From Leadbetterella byssophila DSM 17132 (lineage in GTDB: Bacteria > Bacteroidota > Bacteroidia > Cytophagales > Spirosomataceae), in the NCBI RefSeq assembly GCF_000166395.1, contig NC_014655.1:2480001-2544000 (forward strand): a stretch of 64,000 nucleotides of DNA. Reading direction: 5' to 3'. The translations under genes were made by a program, and so were the position numbers. The notes beneath the pieces were generated by a model. It made no database searches. It worked only from the letters and a program-made list of their open reading frames with translations, and had not been told where the DNA came from. Shown here piece after piece: positions 8,443 through 18,935 of this stretch (the stretch's first letter is position 1; every line of letters begins with the position of its first letter).

Positions 8443-10739
8443 AATGGTAAACCAACGGCAAAGTTCCAGATGATGTTTTCCCTACGCCATTCTTTGCTCT
8501 TTAAACTCATCTGATCAAATACCCAGCGGTTTGATTCCTCTAACCAAGGCTTCCGGAAAGGTGTGGCCACATCTATTCGGAACACGAAGATGCCAAAATC
8601 TAGTCGGAAGCCTATCCCACCCCCTACAGCCAATTCCTTCATAAAGTTCTTGGAAAACACTGCCCCTTCATCATAGATGTAAGGATCCTTAAACATCCAT
8701 ATATTACCCGCATCCACAAAGAATGCAGTACTAAACAGGCTGTTCAGTTTATACCTTAACTCCGTATTAAACTCTATCTTAATATCCCCCGTATTTGTGG
8801 CTACAAACTTCTCTGCGTTTGACTTACCTTCCGTGGTATACGTTCCCGGACCTACCCCTCTGGCACGGAAAGCTCTTAAAGAGTTATTTCCCCCCACAAA
8901 AAACTGATTCACGAAGGGCAGAGTATAGGAATTCCCGTAAGGTGCACCAATACCCACAATAGCACGGTTTGCCCAAGATACATCTCTAGAAAGTTCATAC
9001 CTATACCGCACCTCATTCTCCACCCTTACAAACTGACTATATAGCTCCCCAAAAAACTCTCCTCTTTTTGACTCATCTTTTTTCAACTTATCAAAGAGAG
9101 TCAACAAGGTTCCGGCAGCATCTACTCCTCCTCTATAACTGAAGGTACTCTTCTTCCTACTGGTAGGCGTAATCACAATCTCATACCCGGATCCTATAAT
9201 CAAGTTGTTATTCAGGATTTCCAAAAGTTGTGGATTCAAAAAGATCTCCTCCACAAATGCTGGTGTTAGGTTAGAAGATTTTACAAAGGTGAATTTGAAC
9301 GGTTTAAATGCATGTTCTATCCCTCTACCTCTGGTCCAGGCATAACCCCATTCTGCACTTGCAGAGTTCAAATCATACAAGCCTCTCTTAATAAAGTTTT
9401 CGTAAGATATCCTCAATAAAGTTCTGGGTAATACCTTAGAATTCTCAGGGTCAATCTTGATCCAAGGTGCTATAAATCGTGGAAACTGCAAAGTAGTCCA
9501 AGCTCCCGTCCTATAGTTTTCATTGTATTCGGTGTCTACTCTTTTACCGCCCAACTGAAACTCGAAGTTGCCATTCACCCCCACTTCTATCCGTTCAGCG
9601 CCCTTAAAAGTATTGATGTTCTTCCAACTCAGACTCACCTGAGTACCCGCCAAACCACTGGAGCGGCTCAAGGCGTTTGTCTCAAAATTGATGGTCTTTT
9701 TCTTATTGGTCTGAAGATTATAATATACGTCTATCAAGGTGGAGTCTAAGCGGTTCACCACCGTAAACTGGCTTTGAATGGAGCGGAAATTCCCTAAACT
9801 TAATAGCCGGTTTGAGGTTACAGATACCGCATCATTATTGTACAATACCCCTGGACGGAAGGCAATGGCATCTAGGAAAATCTTCTCCTTATACTTCTTA
9901 TTAGGGTCATCCAGAATCAAACCTCTAAAGAAGTCAAAAGAGGAACTGTCTCGTCTATTGATGACTGTAGGTTTATCTATGTTCACATAGATGTTATTGA
10001 TCTGATATCTCTTCTTCGCCGTAGTGGGAATATGCTCTCGGGGTGCAACTTTAGCACTTAGTCGGGTGCCGGCACGATTAGAATCTATTTGAATATTGAT
10101 GTATTCAGGTCGGAAATAATAGTACCCCATATTCCTCATGGAATTATACATCTCCTGCCTTTCTTCCTTGATTTTTTGGAGGTCAAAGTACTTCGGAAAT
10201 TTAAAATGTTGAGAAAAACTTAGGAAATCCTCATTGAAATCCCCTTCTGAAGGTGGATCAATGATCACTGAATCTATCTGGTAACGCTCATTCGGCTCCA
10301 CTTGATATTTTGCGAAGCCTAATACATTCTTCTCTTCCAGATCTCCGGAAACCCTTCCATCAAAATAACCGTAAGAATGCAGTATGGATTGAAGGTTAAG
10401 TACATTTTGATCTACCAAATAAGAATCTATAAATACAGGTTCTTCGCCTAGACGCTTTCTAAACCACTCTTTAAACCCTTTGTCCTTCTTCTTTGGTCCT
10501 AACCAATAATTAAAGGCTACTTTATAAGGGTAACCAAAAAGCATGGTATTGGGAGACGGGCGGGTAGCATCTTCTAAGATTGTCTTAAACTCAGGAACTT
10601 CTCCGCCTTTCAAACTGTCATGCTTCACCACTTTTACTTCCGCTCCTCCATACAAGCGTTTCTGCGGCGGGATCTTGTCCGCTACTTTACAGGCTTGAAA
10701 GACCTGAACAAATAGGATTAAGAGCAGTAGTTTCCTCAT
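8439..10739 (-). CDS. tamL: TamL-type outer-membrane lipoprotein of the BamA/TamA (Omp85) family
   Basis: Omp85-family barrel protein of the translocation and assembly module. 766 residues: a lipoprotein signal with lipobox FQAC (Cys17), POTRA-like region up to about residue 350, then a C-terminal 16-strand-type barrel (surface antigen D15 domain) containing the RGVGPGTY segment and ending in a terminal Phe (VGLPF), the usual barrel-assembly signal. Lipidation of the Omp85 partner is the Bacteroidota variant (TamL) of proteobacterial TamA. Its start overlaps the tamB stop (ATGA, 10736-10739), so the two are translationally coupled. Product naming rests on architecture and pairing with tamB. 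Confidence 0.9.
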   Translation of the reverse strand: MRKLLLLILFVQVFQACKVADKIPPQKRLYGGAEVKVVKHDSLKGGEVPEFKTILEDATRPSPNTMLFGYPYKVAFNYWLGPKKKDKGFKEWFRKRLGEEPVFIDSYLVDQNVLNLQSILHSYGYFDGRVSGDLEEKNVLGFAKYQVEPNERYQIDSVIIDPPSEGDFNEDFLSFSQHFKFPKYFDLQKIKEERQEMYNSMRNMGYYYFRPEYINIQIDSNRAGTRLSAKVAPREHIPTTAKKRYQINNIYVNIDKPTVINRRDSSSFDFFRGLILDDPNKKYKEKIFLDAIAFRPGVLYNNDAVSVTSNRLLSLGNFRSIQSQFTVVNRLDSTLIDVYYNLQTNKKKTINFETNALSRSSGLAGTQVSLSWKNINTFKGAERIEVGVNGNFEFQLGGKRVDTEYNENYRTGAWTTLQFPRFIAPWIKIDPENSKVLPRTLLRISYENFIKRGLYDLNSASAEWGYAWTRGRGIEHAFKPFKFTFVKSSNLTPAFVEEIFLNPQLLEILNNNLIIGSGYEIVITPTSRKKSTFSYRGGVDAAGTLLTLFDKLKKDESKRGEFFGELYSQFVRVENEVRYRYELSRDVSWANRAIVGIGAPYGNSYTLPFVNQFFVGGNNSLRAFRARGVGPGTYTTEGKSNAEKFVATNTGDIKIEFNTELRYKLNSLFSTAFFVDAGNIWMFKDPYIYDEGAVFSKNFMKELAVGGGIGFRLDFGIFVFRIDVATPFRKPWLEESNRWVFDQMSLKSKEWRRENIIWNFAVGLPF

Positions 10740-13700
10740 TTCTTTCTTTTCATCAATTCCCTCCAGGTATCATAGTCGATGGCTATGATAAAACCTAAAC
10801 CGGTTTCTATCACAGATCCTTCCACGGCCGTTTGGTTTCGGTTTTTCCGGAATACTTTTAATCTATATCGACCATCCGTACTGATGAGCCAGTTGGCCTC
10901 CACATTATCAAAGATCTCGTCACTTTGTAATTCCTTGTTCTCTAATTCAAAGTTTTTACCTACGGAAAAGATGAGGCGGTCATTAGCCAACTTCTTACTC
11001 ACCCCTAAATTCAGGTTCGTACTCCTATCGCTACCATCCGTAGTAGCCCCTCCTGAAGATTGTAAACCTACGTTCAAGTCCACCCCTTTGATCAAACCAG
11101 AGGCATACCGTTCCAGTTGGGAAGAAATGATCTGACTCACATTTCTTCGGGCTAAATCCTCATACCCTGCACCGGAAGAAGAGGTAAAGCTGTCTAAAAT
11201 TTGGTCCATGGAGAAGCTACCTGCCACTAATAACATGATTGCATTCTGCTTCAACATCTCTTTATTCGCTGCGGTAACTGCCCCTTCGGAATCAGATTTC
11301 TTTTCGCCTCTGTCATTGACTATACTCCACCCTTGACCTTTTAAGTCTTCAGCTATGGAAGCCACCTCGTTCTCTTTGGCTACAATTTGAAAATCTACAT
11401 CAGAAAGATTTAAAACCTCCCCTTTAAGAACCAGATCCACTCTTACATCCGCAAAAACCTTTTCCTTGACATCATCTAGTCCAGGATATGTACTCACATC
11501 CTTTCTACCCGGTACCTTATATTCCGCCGTGATATCCATGATTCCTTTGGTTGGATCTCCGGCAAATGAAATACTACTTCGGCTGCTTTCCGTGATCTCA
11601 AAACGCTTCTTGATGGTTTGGAAAGTCAATTCATAACTACCGCTACTGATCTGCAGATTACCTATAATGAAGAGCTCACCGGCATTATCAAAACCAATGT
11701 TCAACTTACCATTACCGGAAGCCGTTAACATGTCTCCCGTAATAGGATTCATCAGCATATTTATGGTGGTCTTTTGGTCTACATTAATGTTTACATTTAA
11801 TGCATTCGCTAAAGACAACTGTGTCTCTGTACTTTCCTTTTTATTCTTCTCAGGATGTTTAAAATCCACAAAGGTCACCACAGCATTCAGGTCTTCACCT
11901 ACACTTTCATCCGGTAAGAGTAGCGTCAAGTTTGTTCCCTCTCTGGAGGTAATATCACCTGTTATTCTGAATTCAGCGTTTCTACCTCGGATATTCAATT
12001 TACTGTCCAAATACGCAGTTCCATAGAACAACTCACTTTGTCCTCTTTCTGACTGTGCTATCAGGAAGTTATCTGTACTTATGTCCAAATTGTATCTAAA
12101 CACTGGCAAACCGGAAAAGTCTACGCTTCCGTTAATGGTCATAGGCTGGTCTTTAGCATCCTTCACCACGAAGTCCTCAAATCTGAGGCGGGATTGAGTA
12201 AGCTCTAGTTTTTGCTGATCAATCTTCAGAAGACCTGCCGTTTCTTTTATTCTTAATTCTGCATTATTAAAAGCTAAAGTACCGTTGACATCTGGCTTAG
12301 ACACCTCTCCCTTGATACTTATCTCCCCTAGGATAGCCCCTTTCATGTCATAGGCTATATCTTTTAAGAAGGGCTCTACGGCATGCAAGTCTAATCCACC
12401 CATATCTAAGACAAAGTCCAGCGCTTCCTTCCTTTGGCTATAATATTTCCCTCTTAATTCAAACTCATTATTCGAACCTGCCAGGGTAGCGTTTACAGTA
12501 ATGGTCTCCAAATTATCACTCTCAGCTTTGGCTTTTAGATCACCCAGCACTACCTGATTAAAATGGAAGTCTTCGATTTCCGCTTCGCCAACAAAAGCCA
12601 AGTTACCTTCACCCATGTATTGGCTGACTTCTAAATCTAGATCCAGATAACCTGAAACCAACAATGAATCCTGCAAAATGGCCCTAGACAAGAAGTTCAG
12701 ATCCAGATTTTCCGCAAAGATGGCTAAAGGAGCATTAGTTGCCTCCGCTGTACTATTTATCCTTAACACTTGACTTCCTGAGGAGAATACTATGTTATCT
12801 ACATATAGGCCTTCAGGTGAATAATCTATATAACCATAAGGGTTCCCCCCCCATTCTTCATAAAAGAGCTTACTTCCGGTCTCATCAAAACTCAACCTGA
12901 CTTTTTTCCCATCACTTTCCAGAAGCCCTGCCAATGAGTGAATTTCTGTATCCAGACTGTCTTTCACAGACAAGTCAAAACTTGCCGCATTATTCTTTAA
13001 ACGTCCATGCAGATCCGCCTTCCTGAGACGGAAAGAAGGATTTGAGATTTGATCAGAGAGTAACTCGTAATCTAACTGAGTACCGTTTCCTTTGAACTCA
13101 AAGGTAGTATTGACCACATGTATGGAATCATACACCAGGTAAGGCACTTTAAGCAATCCTGTAAATGGTAAGTCACCTTCAGAGCGCAAAGCAGAGTTGA
13201 TGGTAATAGGTTTAAAATCCCTGATTCCCGGTACAAAAACGGAGATAACAGGATCATATTCTACCGTACCATTGATATCGAAATAATAAGCCAAACTATC
13301 AGAAGGAGGAGTAAAATCTGGGAGTTTAAAGTACTTATTAACCTCATTCTTGAGAATGTCCGCTAACCTATCGTATTCAAAATTACCGGAAAGAGAAAGA
13401 TTTACGAATTCGCCTTTCAAATCCAGTCTCTTATCCAGTTCTCCATATTCTGTTAACACACTCAACTCACCAATTGGGAACTGTGTGGAATCTGTGGAAA
13501 CTTGTATTTGTGTTCCCTTGAAATCTATGAATGGCTTTTTCAAGTCGGCTACTAACCTATTGATATCAAAATTCCCTTTGAGGTAGATCCTATCTTCTGT
13601 GATGCCAAGTGCTTTTAAATCCAGATGTTTAACATCTGCATTTCCTGTTAGCAATATGGCCTCTTGACGCATATCCACTTGGGCATCCAGACTCAAACGT

Positions 13701-15520
13701 GCTTTGGGGTCATCCAACTGAGCTTTGGCATCAACCAATTGATTTGCTAAAGTTCCGTCTAGACTTAAGTTTTGATATACTTGTCCCGCCCAGGAAGCTT
13801 CTTCTACCTTCCCATCAAATTTTACGTTGGGATTTTCAAATCCTGAACCCTCAAAATTTACCAATGCACTGATATTTCCCAGTTGAGGATTTTGGATCAG
13901 TTGTCCTACACCAAAGTTTTCTATATAAGCAGAGCCCCCATAACTTGGAGTTTTAGAAAGATTCTTTAGGTAAGCGTTCAGCCGGGCACCCCCATACGTG
14001 GAATTAAGATAAGCATCTGCCTTTAGATCCTCTAACGTTCCTTTTACTTTTCCGTTCAGCACCATGAGGTTAGGTAATCTCATACTATCCGGAAGAGTTA
14101 CATATTTTGCCAGGTCACCGGGATGGGTTGAGAAATCTTTGATAGCCAGATCCATACCAAAGACCTCCCCAAAACTCAAGCTTCCGTTAACTGTCACTCG
14201 GGTATCTGAACTTGCGGTCAGATACACATGGTTCAAATTCAATTTTTCAGGAGTACCTGTAATCCTACCTTTTCCCGTCAGATAATCCTGATGTGATTTA
14301 GGCAAGGTTTGTTTAAGAGATGAAGCAAAGTAAAAGGCATCTGCAACCGCCACCTTCAATTCCGGAATGACTACATCAAATTGGGTCTTTTGGAAGTTAG
14401 CAGTATCTAATACAAAGGTGCCATTTGCCTTAAGGAGTGATCTATTCGTTTCAAGAACTAAGCCTTCCACTCCCCCATCCTGGCCTTTTAAAGCCACTTT
14501 ACCCTCCAGATGTTTGACTGCTAATCCACTCTTTTCTTCGACTTTCAGCTCTTTTACTTCCAGAGCCAGGTTTCCTTCGCTGTAAACTACGTTTTCTAGG
14601 TCTATACTGCCTTTTGTCAGCTCCAAATCAGAATAGTTGATTTCTCCTTGAGGAACCCTCTGAGGGTTTTTCTGCGCAAAACTTATGGCATCAAAGCCAG
14701 CGTTAAGGGCTTTCACATCCACTTCTAGTTGAGGCAGATTGATATCTTTAGGTTCCAAATGCAGGGCTACATTTTGTCCCTTGGTTAGCTGTTCTCCTAA
14801 GTCAAAGTTCCAGTTTAGGTTCTTAGCGTCAATGGTTTTTAGTCGGATATCAGGAAGTACTCCAGAGGAGCTGGTATCCGTAGAGCTTTGGCCTAAACTA
14901 CCTTGTACATAGAGGTTTTCCACTAGAAGCGGTTTTAGGTCAAACCTACTCTTTTCCAGATCCAAGACATCAAAACCGGTATTTAGAAGGCCCAGATGGA
15001 CGAGGAACCTTTGACCGGAATCCTGATCATCATAATCCACCTTAATGGATTTCAAATCCACGCCTGTCAGATTAATCTTTAAAGAAGAGCTATTGGTATC
15101 CTTAGGTGTAGGTTCAGAGGCAAAAGCATTCAGAATAAAGTCGAAGTTAAAAGCCTCATCCTTCTTTTTGAGTTTTACAACGGCGTTCTCTAATTCTACT
15201 TGTTCAATATAGAGCTCATTATGCAGCAGTTTCATCAGAGCTACATCTAAGTGAGCGCGCTGGGCATATACTAGGGTGTCATTAGACAAGTCCCTAATAA
15301 GTAATTGATCTAATTGAACCCAATCCGGCAGAGAAAAACTTAACCTTCCTTCAATGGGAGTCCCTATCTTTTTGGACAATCCATTAAAGATTAAATCGCT
15401 CAACTTCTTCTGACCGGGTGTAGAATTAAAGTAGAGCAGGATAGCCACCATTGCTCCCAGGATCACCAAAATACTGATGCCGAAGACCTTGAGTGTTTTT
15501 CGTATGGAGCTTCCTGTCAT
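10736..15520 (-). CDS. tamB: Translocation and assembly module protein TamB
   Basis: 1594 residues. One N-terminal membrane anchor (about residues 10-32), then a very long region of repetitive beta-strand sequence (AsmA-like, the groove-shaped repeat of bridge-like lipid transfer proteins), ending in the conserved TamB/DUF490 domain (roughly residues 1200-1594). TamB spans the periplasm from the inner membrane to the Omp85 partner and is linked to outer-membrane protein assembly and anterograde phospholipid transport. It is first in a two-gene operon with tamL. A -7 element TATATTTG lies 18 nt upstream of the ATG. Confidence 0.93.
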   Translation of the reverse strand: MTGSSIRKTLKVFGISILVILGAMVAILLYFNSTPGQKKLSDLIFNGLSKKIGTPIEGRLSFSLPDWVQLDQLLIRDLSNDTLVYAQRAHLDVALMKLLHNELYIEQVELENAVVKLKKKDEAFNFDFILNAFASEPTPKDTNSSSLKINLTGVDLKSIKVDYDDQDSGQRFLVHLGLLNTGFDVLDLEKSRFDLKPLLVENLYVQGSLGQSSTDTSSSGVLPDIRLKTIDAKNLNWNFDLGEQLTKGQNVALHLEPKDINLPQLEVDVKALNAGFDAISFAQKNPQRVPQGEINYSDLELTKGSIDLENVVYSEGNLALEVKELKVEEKSGLAVKHLEGKVALKGQDGGVEGLVLETNRSLLKANGTFVLDTANFQKTQFDVVIPELKVAVADAFYFASSLKQTLPKSHQDYLTGKGRITGTPEKLNLNHVYLTASSDTRVTVNGSLSFGEVFGMDLAIKDFSTHPGDLAKYVTLPDSMRLPNLMVLNGKVKGTLEDLKADAYLNSTYGGARLNAYLKNLSKTPSYGGSAYIENFGVGQLIQNPQLGNISALVNFEGSGFENPNVKFDGKVEEASWAGQVYQNLSLDGTLANQLVDAKAQLDDPKARLSLDAQVDMRQEAILLTGNADVKHLDLKALGITEDRIYLKGNFDINRLVADLKKPFIDFKGTQIQVSTDSTQFPIGELSVLTEYGELDKRLDLKGEFVNLSLSGNFEYDRLADILKNEVNKYFKLPDFTPPSDSLAYYFDINGTVEYDPVISVFVPGIRDFKPITINSALRSEGDLPFTGLLKVPYLVYDSIHVVNTTFEFKGNGTQLDYELLSDQISNPSFRLRKADLHGRLKNNAASFDLSVKDSLDTEIHSLAGLLESDGKKVRLSFDETGSKLFYEEWGGNPYGYIDYSPEGLYVDNIVFSSGSQVLRINSTAEATNAPLAIFAENLDLNFLSRAILQDSLLVSGYLDLDLEVSQYMGEGNLAFVGEAEIEDFHFNQVVLGDLKAKAESDNLETITVNATLAGSNNEFELRGKYYSQRKEALDFVLDMGGLDLHAVEPFLKDIAYDMKGAILGEISIKGEVSKPDVNGTLAFNNAELRIKETAGLLKIDQQKLELTQSRLRFEDFVVKDAKDQPMTINGSVDFSGLPVFRYNLDISTDNFLIAQSERGQSELFYGTAYLDSKLNIRGRNAEFRITGDITSREGTNLTLLLPDESVGEDLNAVVTFVDFKHPEKNKKESTETQLSLANALNVNINVDQKTTINMLMNPITGDMLTASGNGKLNIGFDNAGELFIIGNLQISSGSYELTFQTIKKRFEITESSRSSISFAGDPTKGIMDITAEYKVPGRKDVSTYPGLDDVKEKVFADVRVDLVLKGEVLNLSDVDFQIVAKENEVASIAEDLKGQGWSIVNDRGEKKSDSEGAVTAANKEMLKQNAIMLLVAGSFSMDQILDSFTSSSGAGYEDLARRNVSQIISSQLERYASGLIKGVDLNVGLQSSGGATTDGSDRSTNLNLGVSKKLANDRLIFSVGKNFELENKELQSDEIFDNVEANWLISTDGRYRLKVFRKNRNQTAVEGSVIETGLGFIIAIDYDTWRELMKRKK

Positions 15521-15537
15521 AAAGAGGAATTATTGCA

Positions 15538-15545
15538 CAAATATA
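15538..15545 (-). promoter_or_regulatory. -7 element upstream of tamB
   Basis: The minus strand reads TATATTTG, an exact TAnnTTTG match, ending 17 nt before the tamB ATG. No clear TTTG at -33. Confidence 0.55.
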
Positions 15546-15589
15546 TGAACCAATCTATTAACGAAGGTAAAATGAGCTTTCCTGCCTAA

Positions 15590-15633
15590 TATAAATAAAA
15601 AAATTAGAGAAAAGCCAATGGCCTTTCTCTAAT
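15590..15633 (-). terminator. Terminator after the small beta-barrel gene
   Basis: On the minus strand a 10-bp stem (ATTAGAGAAA paired with TTTCTCTAAT), one mismatch, then GGC/GCC around a 3-nt loop (15603-15633), is followed by a T-rich tract of seven T then ATTTAT. It sits 18 nt past the stop at 15651 and separates that gene from tamB. Confidence 0.82.
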
Positions 15634-15650
15634 CCATGCATTACTATTAC

Positions 15651-16334
15651 TTATTTACCTACAGGAAAGCTCACTCCGGCTGAAATTCCGAAGTTGCTGG
15701 TTTTGCTATCCACCTTCACCGGACCGAAATTGTCCACTGCATTTAAGAAGCCTTGTCTATAGGTAGCTTCTACAAAACCTTTCATTTTGCCGTTTAAAGG
15801 CATTTCATATCCTAGGCCAACTACTCCTCCTAAGTCAAAGTTCTTGAAGTTCATGTTTACATTGTAGTTCAAGTCTATCAATCCTAGGATGGAATTACTC
15901 ATGGTATGTCCCACCATAAAGCCTAATGACGGACCGGCTACCACGTATGGGGAACCTTCTCCTTCAGTAGAAATGTTATATTTAAATAGGAGCGGTATAT
16001 CTATATAGTCCAGATTCAGACGTGCATTAGCTAAATTCCCAATGATCTGCCCGATAGTCCCCGAGCCTAGATTCAATCCCTCTAACTTCCCACCTCTTCT
16101 GTTATAAGCTATCTCCGGACGGAAGCTAAAATTTGCATCCAAAGGAATCTCAGCGAAGAGAGCGCCTCCACCCGTTGCCATGTATTTTAGGTCCTGACCT
16201 AAACTTTCAATTACGGTAAATTTAGGAATGTTTGTAAGGTTTAAGGATCCTTTTGCACCAATGTTAATACCTTGTGCCTGAGCCGCTCCGGTAGTCAAAA
16301 CCAGGGCAATCGCCACTTTTAAAATGCTTTTCAT
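15651..16334 (-). CDS. Outer-membrane beta-barrel protein (PorT-like family)
   Basis: 227 residues with a signal peptide (MKSILKVAIALVLTTGAAQAQG) and alternating amphipathic strands throughout, including GSLNLTNIP at the start and a final GISAGVSFPVGK strand. The pattern PEIAYNRRGG followed by LDYIDIPLLFKY is typical of the Bacteroidota outer-membrane beta-barrel family (PF13568). Role unknown; PorT itself belongs to the type IX secretion system but this general family is large, so I do not assign that function. Single-gene unit with a terminator behind it. Confidence 0.88.
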   Translation of the reverse strand: MKSILKVAIALVLTTGAAQAQGINIGAKGSLNLTNIPKFTVIESLGQDLKYMATGGGALFAEIPLDANFSFRPEIAYNRRGGKLEGLNLGSGTIGQIIGNLANARLNLDYIDIPLLFKYNISTEGEGSPYVVAGPSLGFMVGHTMSNSILGLIDLNYNVNMNFKNFDLGGVVGLGYEMPLNGKMKGFVEATYRQGFLNAVDNFGPVKVDSKTSNFGISAGVSFPVGK

Positions 16335-16388
16335 CTTTTATGTTTAATGTCTATACACTTTAGACGAAAAGAGTAGGCAAAAGTATTG

Positions 16389-18896
16389 TTAAGGCATTGT
16401 TAATCTCTGAATTTTCTCTCTTAATGCCATGATTTCGTCCTGTGAAAGATAGGGGCTACCGTTTTCCAAGCCTTCTTCCGCATACGCTTTCATAGAAAGA
16501 TCAAGAGCCTTCTGAACATAAGTCCTCCAAAGCAAAGGTGAATCCGGCTGAAATTCTAAAGCATAGAAAATCAAATTGTAGGCATCTAGTTTTCTTCCTT
16601 CCTTACTTAAAGCATCCGCCGTCTTCACCAATACATAAGGATTTAAAGGCGCTTTCTTCACTGCTTCTAATGTGGGAGCTAAGCTTTCCGACTGTCCACG
16701 TAAAGCAGAATCCACTTTTATTCTTATCTCTGGAGTATTCAACAGAGCTGCCGAAGATTCATCACCAGAAGATTTCAGAAATTCAATGGCTTTCGTATAA
16801 GCACCTTCATTCATCAACCACATGCCCAGGTTCTGTTTATACACCGGTGCCATTTTTGATGGACTGTCGCCCAATGTCCTCATGGCCTTGATCCCGTCTA
16901 ACTTATCCTCTCTATAGTATTTTTGCATAGCATAAGCCCATGATAAAGGCTCAAAGTACTCTTCGTTTTTCTGTTGAATCTTCCTAACTTCCTCAGCAGT
17001 CACCTTTTCATTCTTAGTAAATCCGTGACTCAGGGAATTCAAAAGATAGGCGGCTCTACTGACATCAAGTAGGGAATCCTTTTCTAATCTAAAATCTGAT
17101 AAATCCAGCTCTTCCCCTATTACTCTAGCCATAGCGGCTCGGTTAGCTTTGACACTATATCCTTCACCCCCTTTGCTTAAGGCGCTCATCTCTTCCCATT
17201 TTTCAGGCTTTCCGTTTGCTATCCAAAAAGCCAGGAAATTGGCATTCTCAGGTGCACATTTAGGACATAAGTCCATGGCCTGATTAATATTTACCAAGAC
17301 GGAATCCATCACCCCAGCACGTTCCTGTAAATGTGCGAGATTCGTATAAAGTTTATGCTCTTGAGGAAACAGCTTCGTTCCCTCTTTTAATTGGAACAAA
17401 GCATCAAAATAGAAATCCTGAGCATCTAAATATTGGCTAAGACCTAAAATACTAGCTAAGTTCGGCTGCTTTTCTCCTGCTTGTCTATAATAAATCACAG
17501 CATTTACATCATCTTTTGCCTTCACAGAAAGGGAGGCTAATGCCAGATTCGACTTTTGATTATAAGCATCAAAACCTGCAGCACTTTTGTAATAGGTTTC
17601 TGCCGAACGAAAATCTCCTTCCAACTCATAGAAATCTCCTATGGCATTATGCAATCCTGACTTGAACTGATAAAGAGAATATTGACTCTTTAAGGCAAAT
17701 AGGAAGAAAATCACAAACAAGGCAGCCACTCGGGCAATAATAAAGGATAAGAACGGCGGCTTATATATGACCTTATGAAAAGGAAGTCCTCCTTTGATCA
17801 AGGGCCAAAAGTTCAGTAGCGAATAGGTCAAGAATACTCCCCCTCCCGCTACTGCGGAAATGCTGGCAAAATCTTCTAAAAATTCTATCAAAGGAGTATT
17901 ATACGTGCCATAAGCAAAAGCCCAGGTTCCTAAACTAACCAAAAACAATCCTAGATAGACCCAGAGGCCTACTCCTAGATAGGTGAACCATTCTTTCTGT
18001 TCCGACAATTTTCTGAAACCCCAAATACCCAACAAGCCATTACTAACAAATACCAAGAATGCCGGTGGGATATAAGACCCTGTACTGATCCTGTTCGAGT
18101 TCTCCAAATACACCAGTAGGGCATTAAAAAGGAATACCAATCCCATGATCAGGACTTCCATCAAGCTACTTTTCTCTTTTACCGCCCTGTCAGAGACTAT
18201 GCTAAGCAGAGCAGAAACTATCTCATGCGCACACAAAAACATGAAGAGCATGCTGAGAAGAACGCCTATGCTTACTCCATAATGACTCAATGCAACCACA
18301 GGCACATTAATCACTGAAAACTTCAGGCAAACAAGAACAAGCAGAATCCATACTCCTATCCATATGCCCAAAGTTTTAAAAACATTCAGGCTCTTAGCGG
18401 CATTATGCGTGAAATAGTAGGTTAGTCCACAAATGGTAAAAGCCACTAAAAAAGGCCAACGGTGTGCTGTCAAGAACAAATTTTCCGGTCGGACAGCCAC
18501 TAAAACCCCACCTAATAACAGAGCTCCTACCAAAAACCAAACCCCTCGTAAGCGGGAAAGACCATTTAGGATTAAGCTGGTCCCTAGCAGTAGAGCAGCT
18601 AAATAGATATAACTAAGTACAGGTGAAAGTTGGATAGTAGAAGGCGAGTAATATTCATTCACGTACCACAGAGGTGCAGTGGAAGAGAAAGAAAACTTAT
18701 CCCAGTATAAAGCCGGAGTTTGAACTAATTTTTCCCTCAACACTGACACTACATCCCAGTGAACCACATTCTCCAGCCCCTTTGACTTTAGAAAAAAGGT
18801 GTATGCAATAAGACCTATTAAACACAGAAAGAAGGCAAAAAATAGGATCTTTTCCTTTTTTGACCAGTTTCCCCAGAAAATCCAATCTTCTTTCAT
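16389..18896 (-). CDS. Membrane protein with C-terminal tetratricopeptide repeats
   Basis: 835 residues from the ATG at 18896. I prefer this start over the one at 18947 because the longer form would run over the divergent psd start and its promoter, and MKEDWIFWGNW precedes the first membrane helix naturally. About the first 400 residues contain roughly ten or more hydrophobic segments; the rest is soluble and alpha-helical with TPR-like units (for example FRSAETYYKSAAGFDAYNQKSNLALASL). The layout resembles O-antigen-ligase-like/TPR membrane proteins but I see no diagnostic motif. Function unknown; an extracytoplasmic TPR scaffold is an inference. Confidence 0.78.
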   Translation of the reverse strand: MKEDWIFWGNWSKKEKILFFAFFLCLIGLIAYTFFLKSKGLENVVHWDVVSVLREKLVQTPALYWDKFSFSSTAPLWYVNEYYSPSTIQLSPVLSYIYLAALLLGTSLILNGLSRLRGVWFLVGALLLGGVLVAVRPENLFLTAHRWPFLVAFTICGLTYYFTHNAAKSLNVFKTLGIWIGVWILLVLVCLKFSVINVPVVALSHYGVSIGVLLSMLFMFLCAHEIVSALLSIVSDRAVKEKSSLMEVLIMGLVFLFNALLVYLENSNRISTGSYIPPAFLVFVSNGLLGIWGFRKLSEQKEWFTYLGVGLWVYLGLFLVSLGTWAFAYGTYNTPLIEFLEDFASISAVAGGGVFLTYSLLNFWPLIKGGLPFHKVIYKPPFLSFIIARVAALFVIFFLFALKSQYSLYQFKSGLHNAIGDFYELEGDFRSAETYYKSAAGFDAYNQKSNLALASLSVKAKDDVNAVIYYRQAGEKQPNLASILGLSQYLDAQDFYFDALFQLKEGTKLFPQEHKLYTNLAHLQERAGVMDSVLVNINQAMDLCPKCAPENANFLAFWIANGKPEKWEEMSALSKGGEGYSVKANRAAMARVIGEELDLSDFRLEKDSLLDVSRAAYLLNSLSHGFTKNEKVTAEEVRKIQQKNEEYFEPLSWAYAMQKYYREDKLDGIKAMRTLGDSPSKMAPVYKQNLGMWLMNEGAYTKAIEFLKSSGDESSAALLNTPEIRIKVDSALRGQSESLAPTLEAVKKAPLNPYVLVKTADALSKEGRKLDAYNLIFYALEFQPDSPLLWRTYVQKALDLSMKAYAEEGLENGSPYLSQDEIMALREKIQRLTMP

Positions 18897-18908
18897 CAAT
18901 TCTCTTAG

Positions 18909-18916
18909 TATATTTG
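18909..18916 (+). promoter_or_regulatory. -7 element upstream of psd
   Basis: TATATTTG exactly matches TAnnTTTG and ends 19 nt before the psd ATG, giving a leader of about 14 nt. A TTTC at 18891-18894 is a near match to TTTG at a plausible spacing of 14-17 nt. The element lies just upstream of the divergent gene's preferred start. Confidence 0.55.
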
Positions 18917-18935
18917 TCGCGAAAAAGAAACATCT

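Noticed and set aside
10779-11135. Plus-strand open frame inside tamB
   Set aside because: Antisense shadow of a strongly supported gene; low-complexity composition and no family features. The same applies to the other antisense frames within tamB, susC and susD genes.
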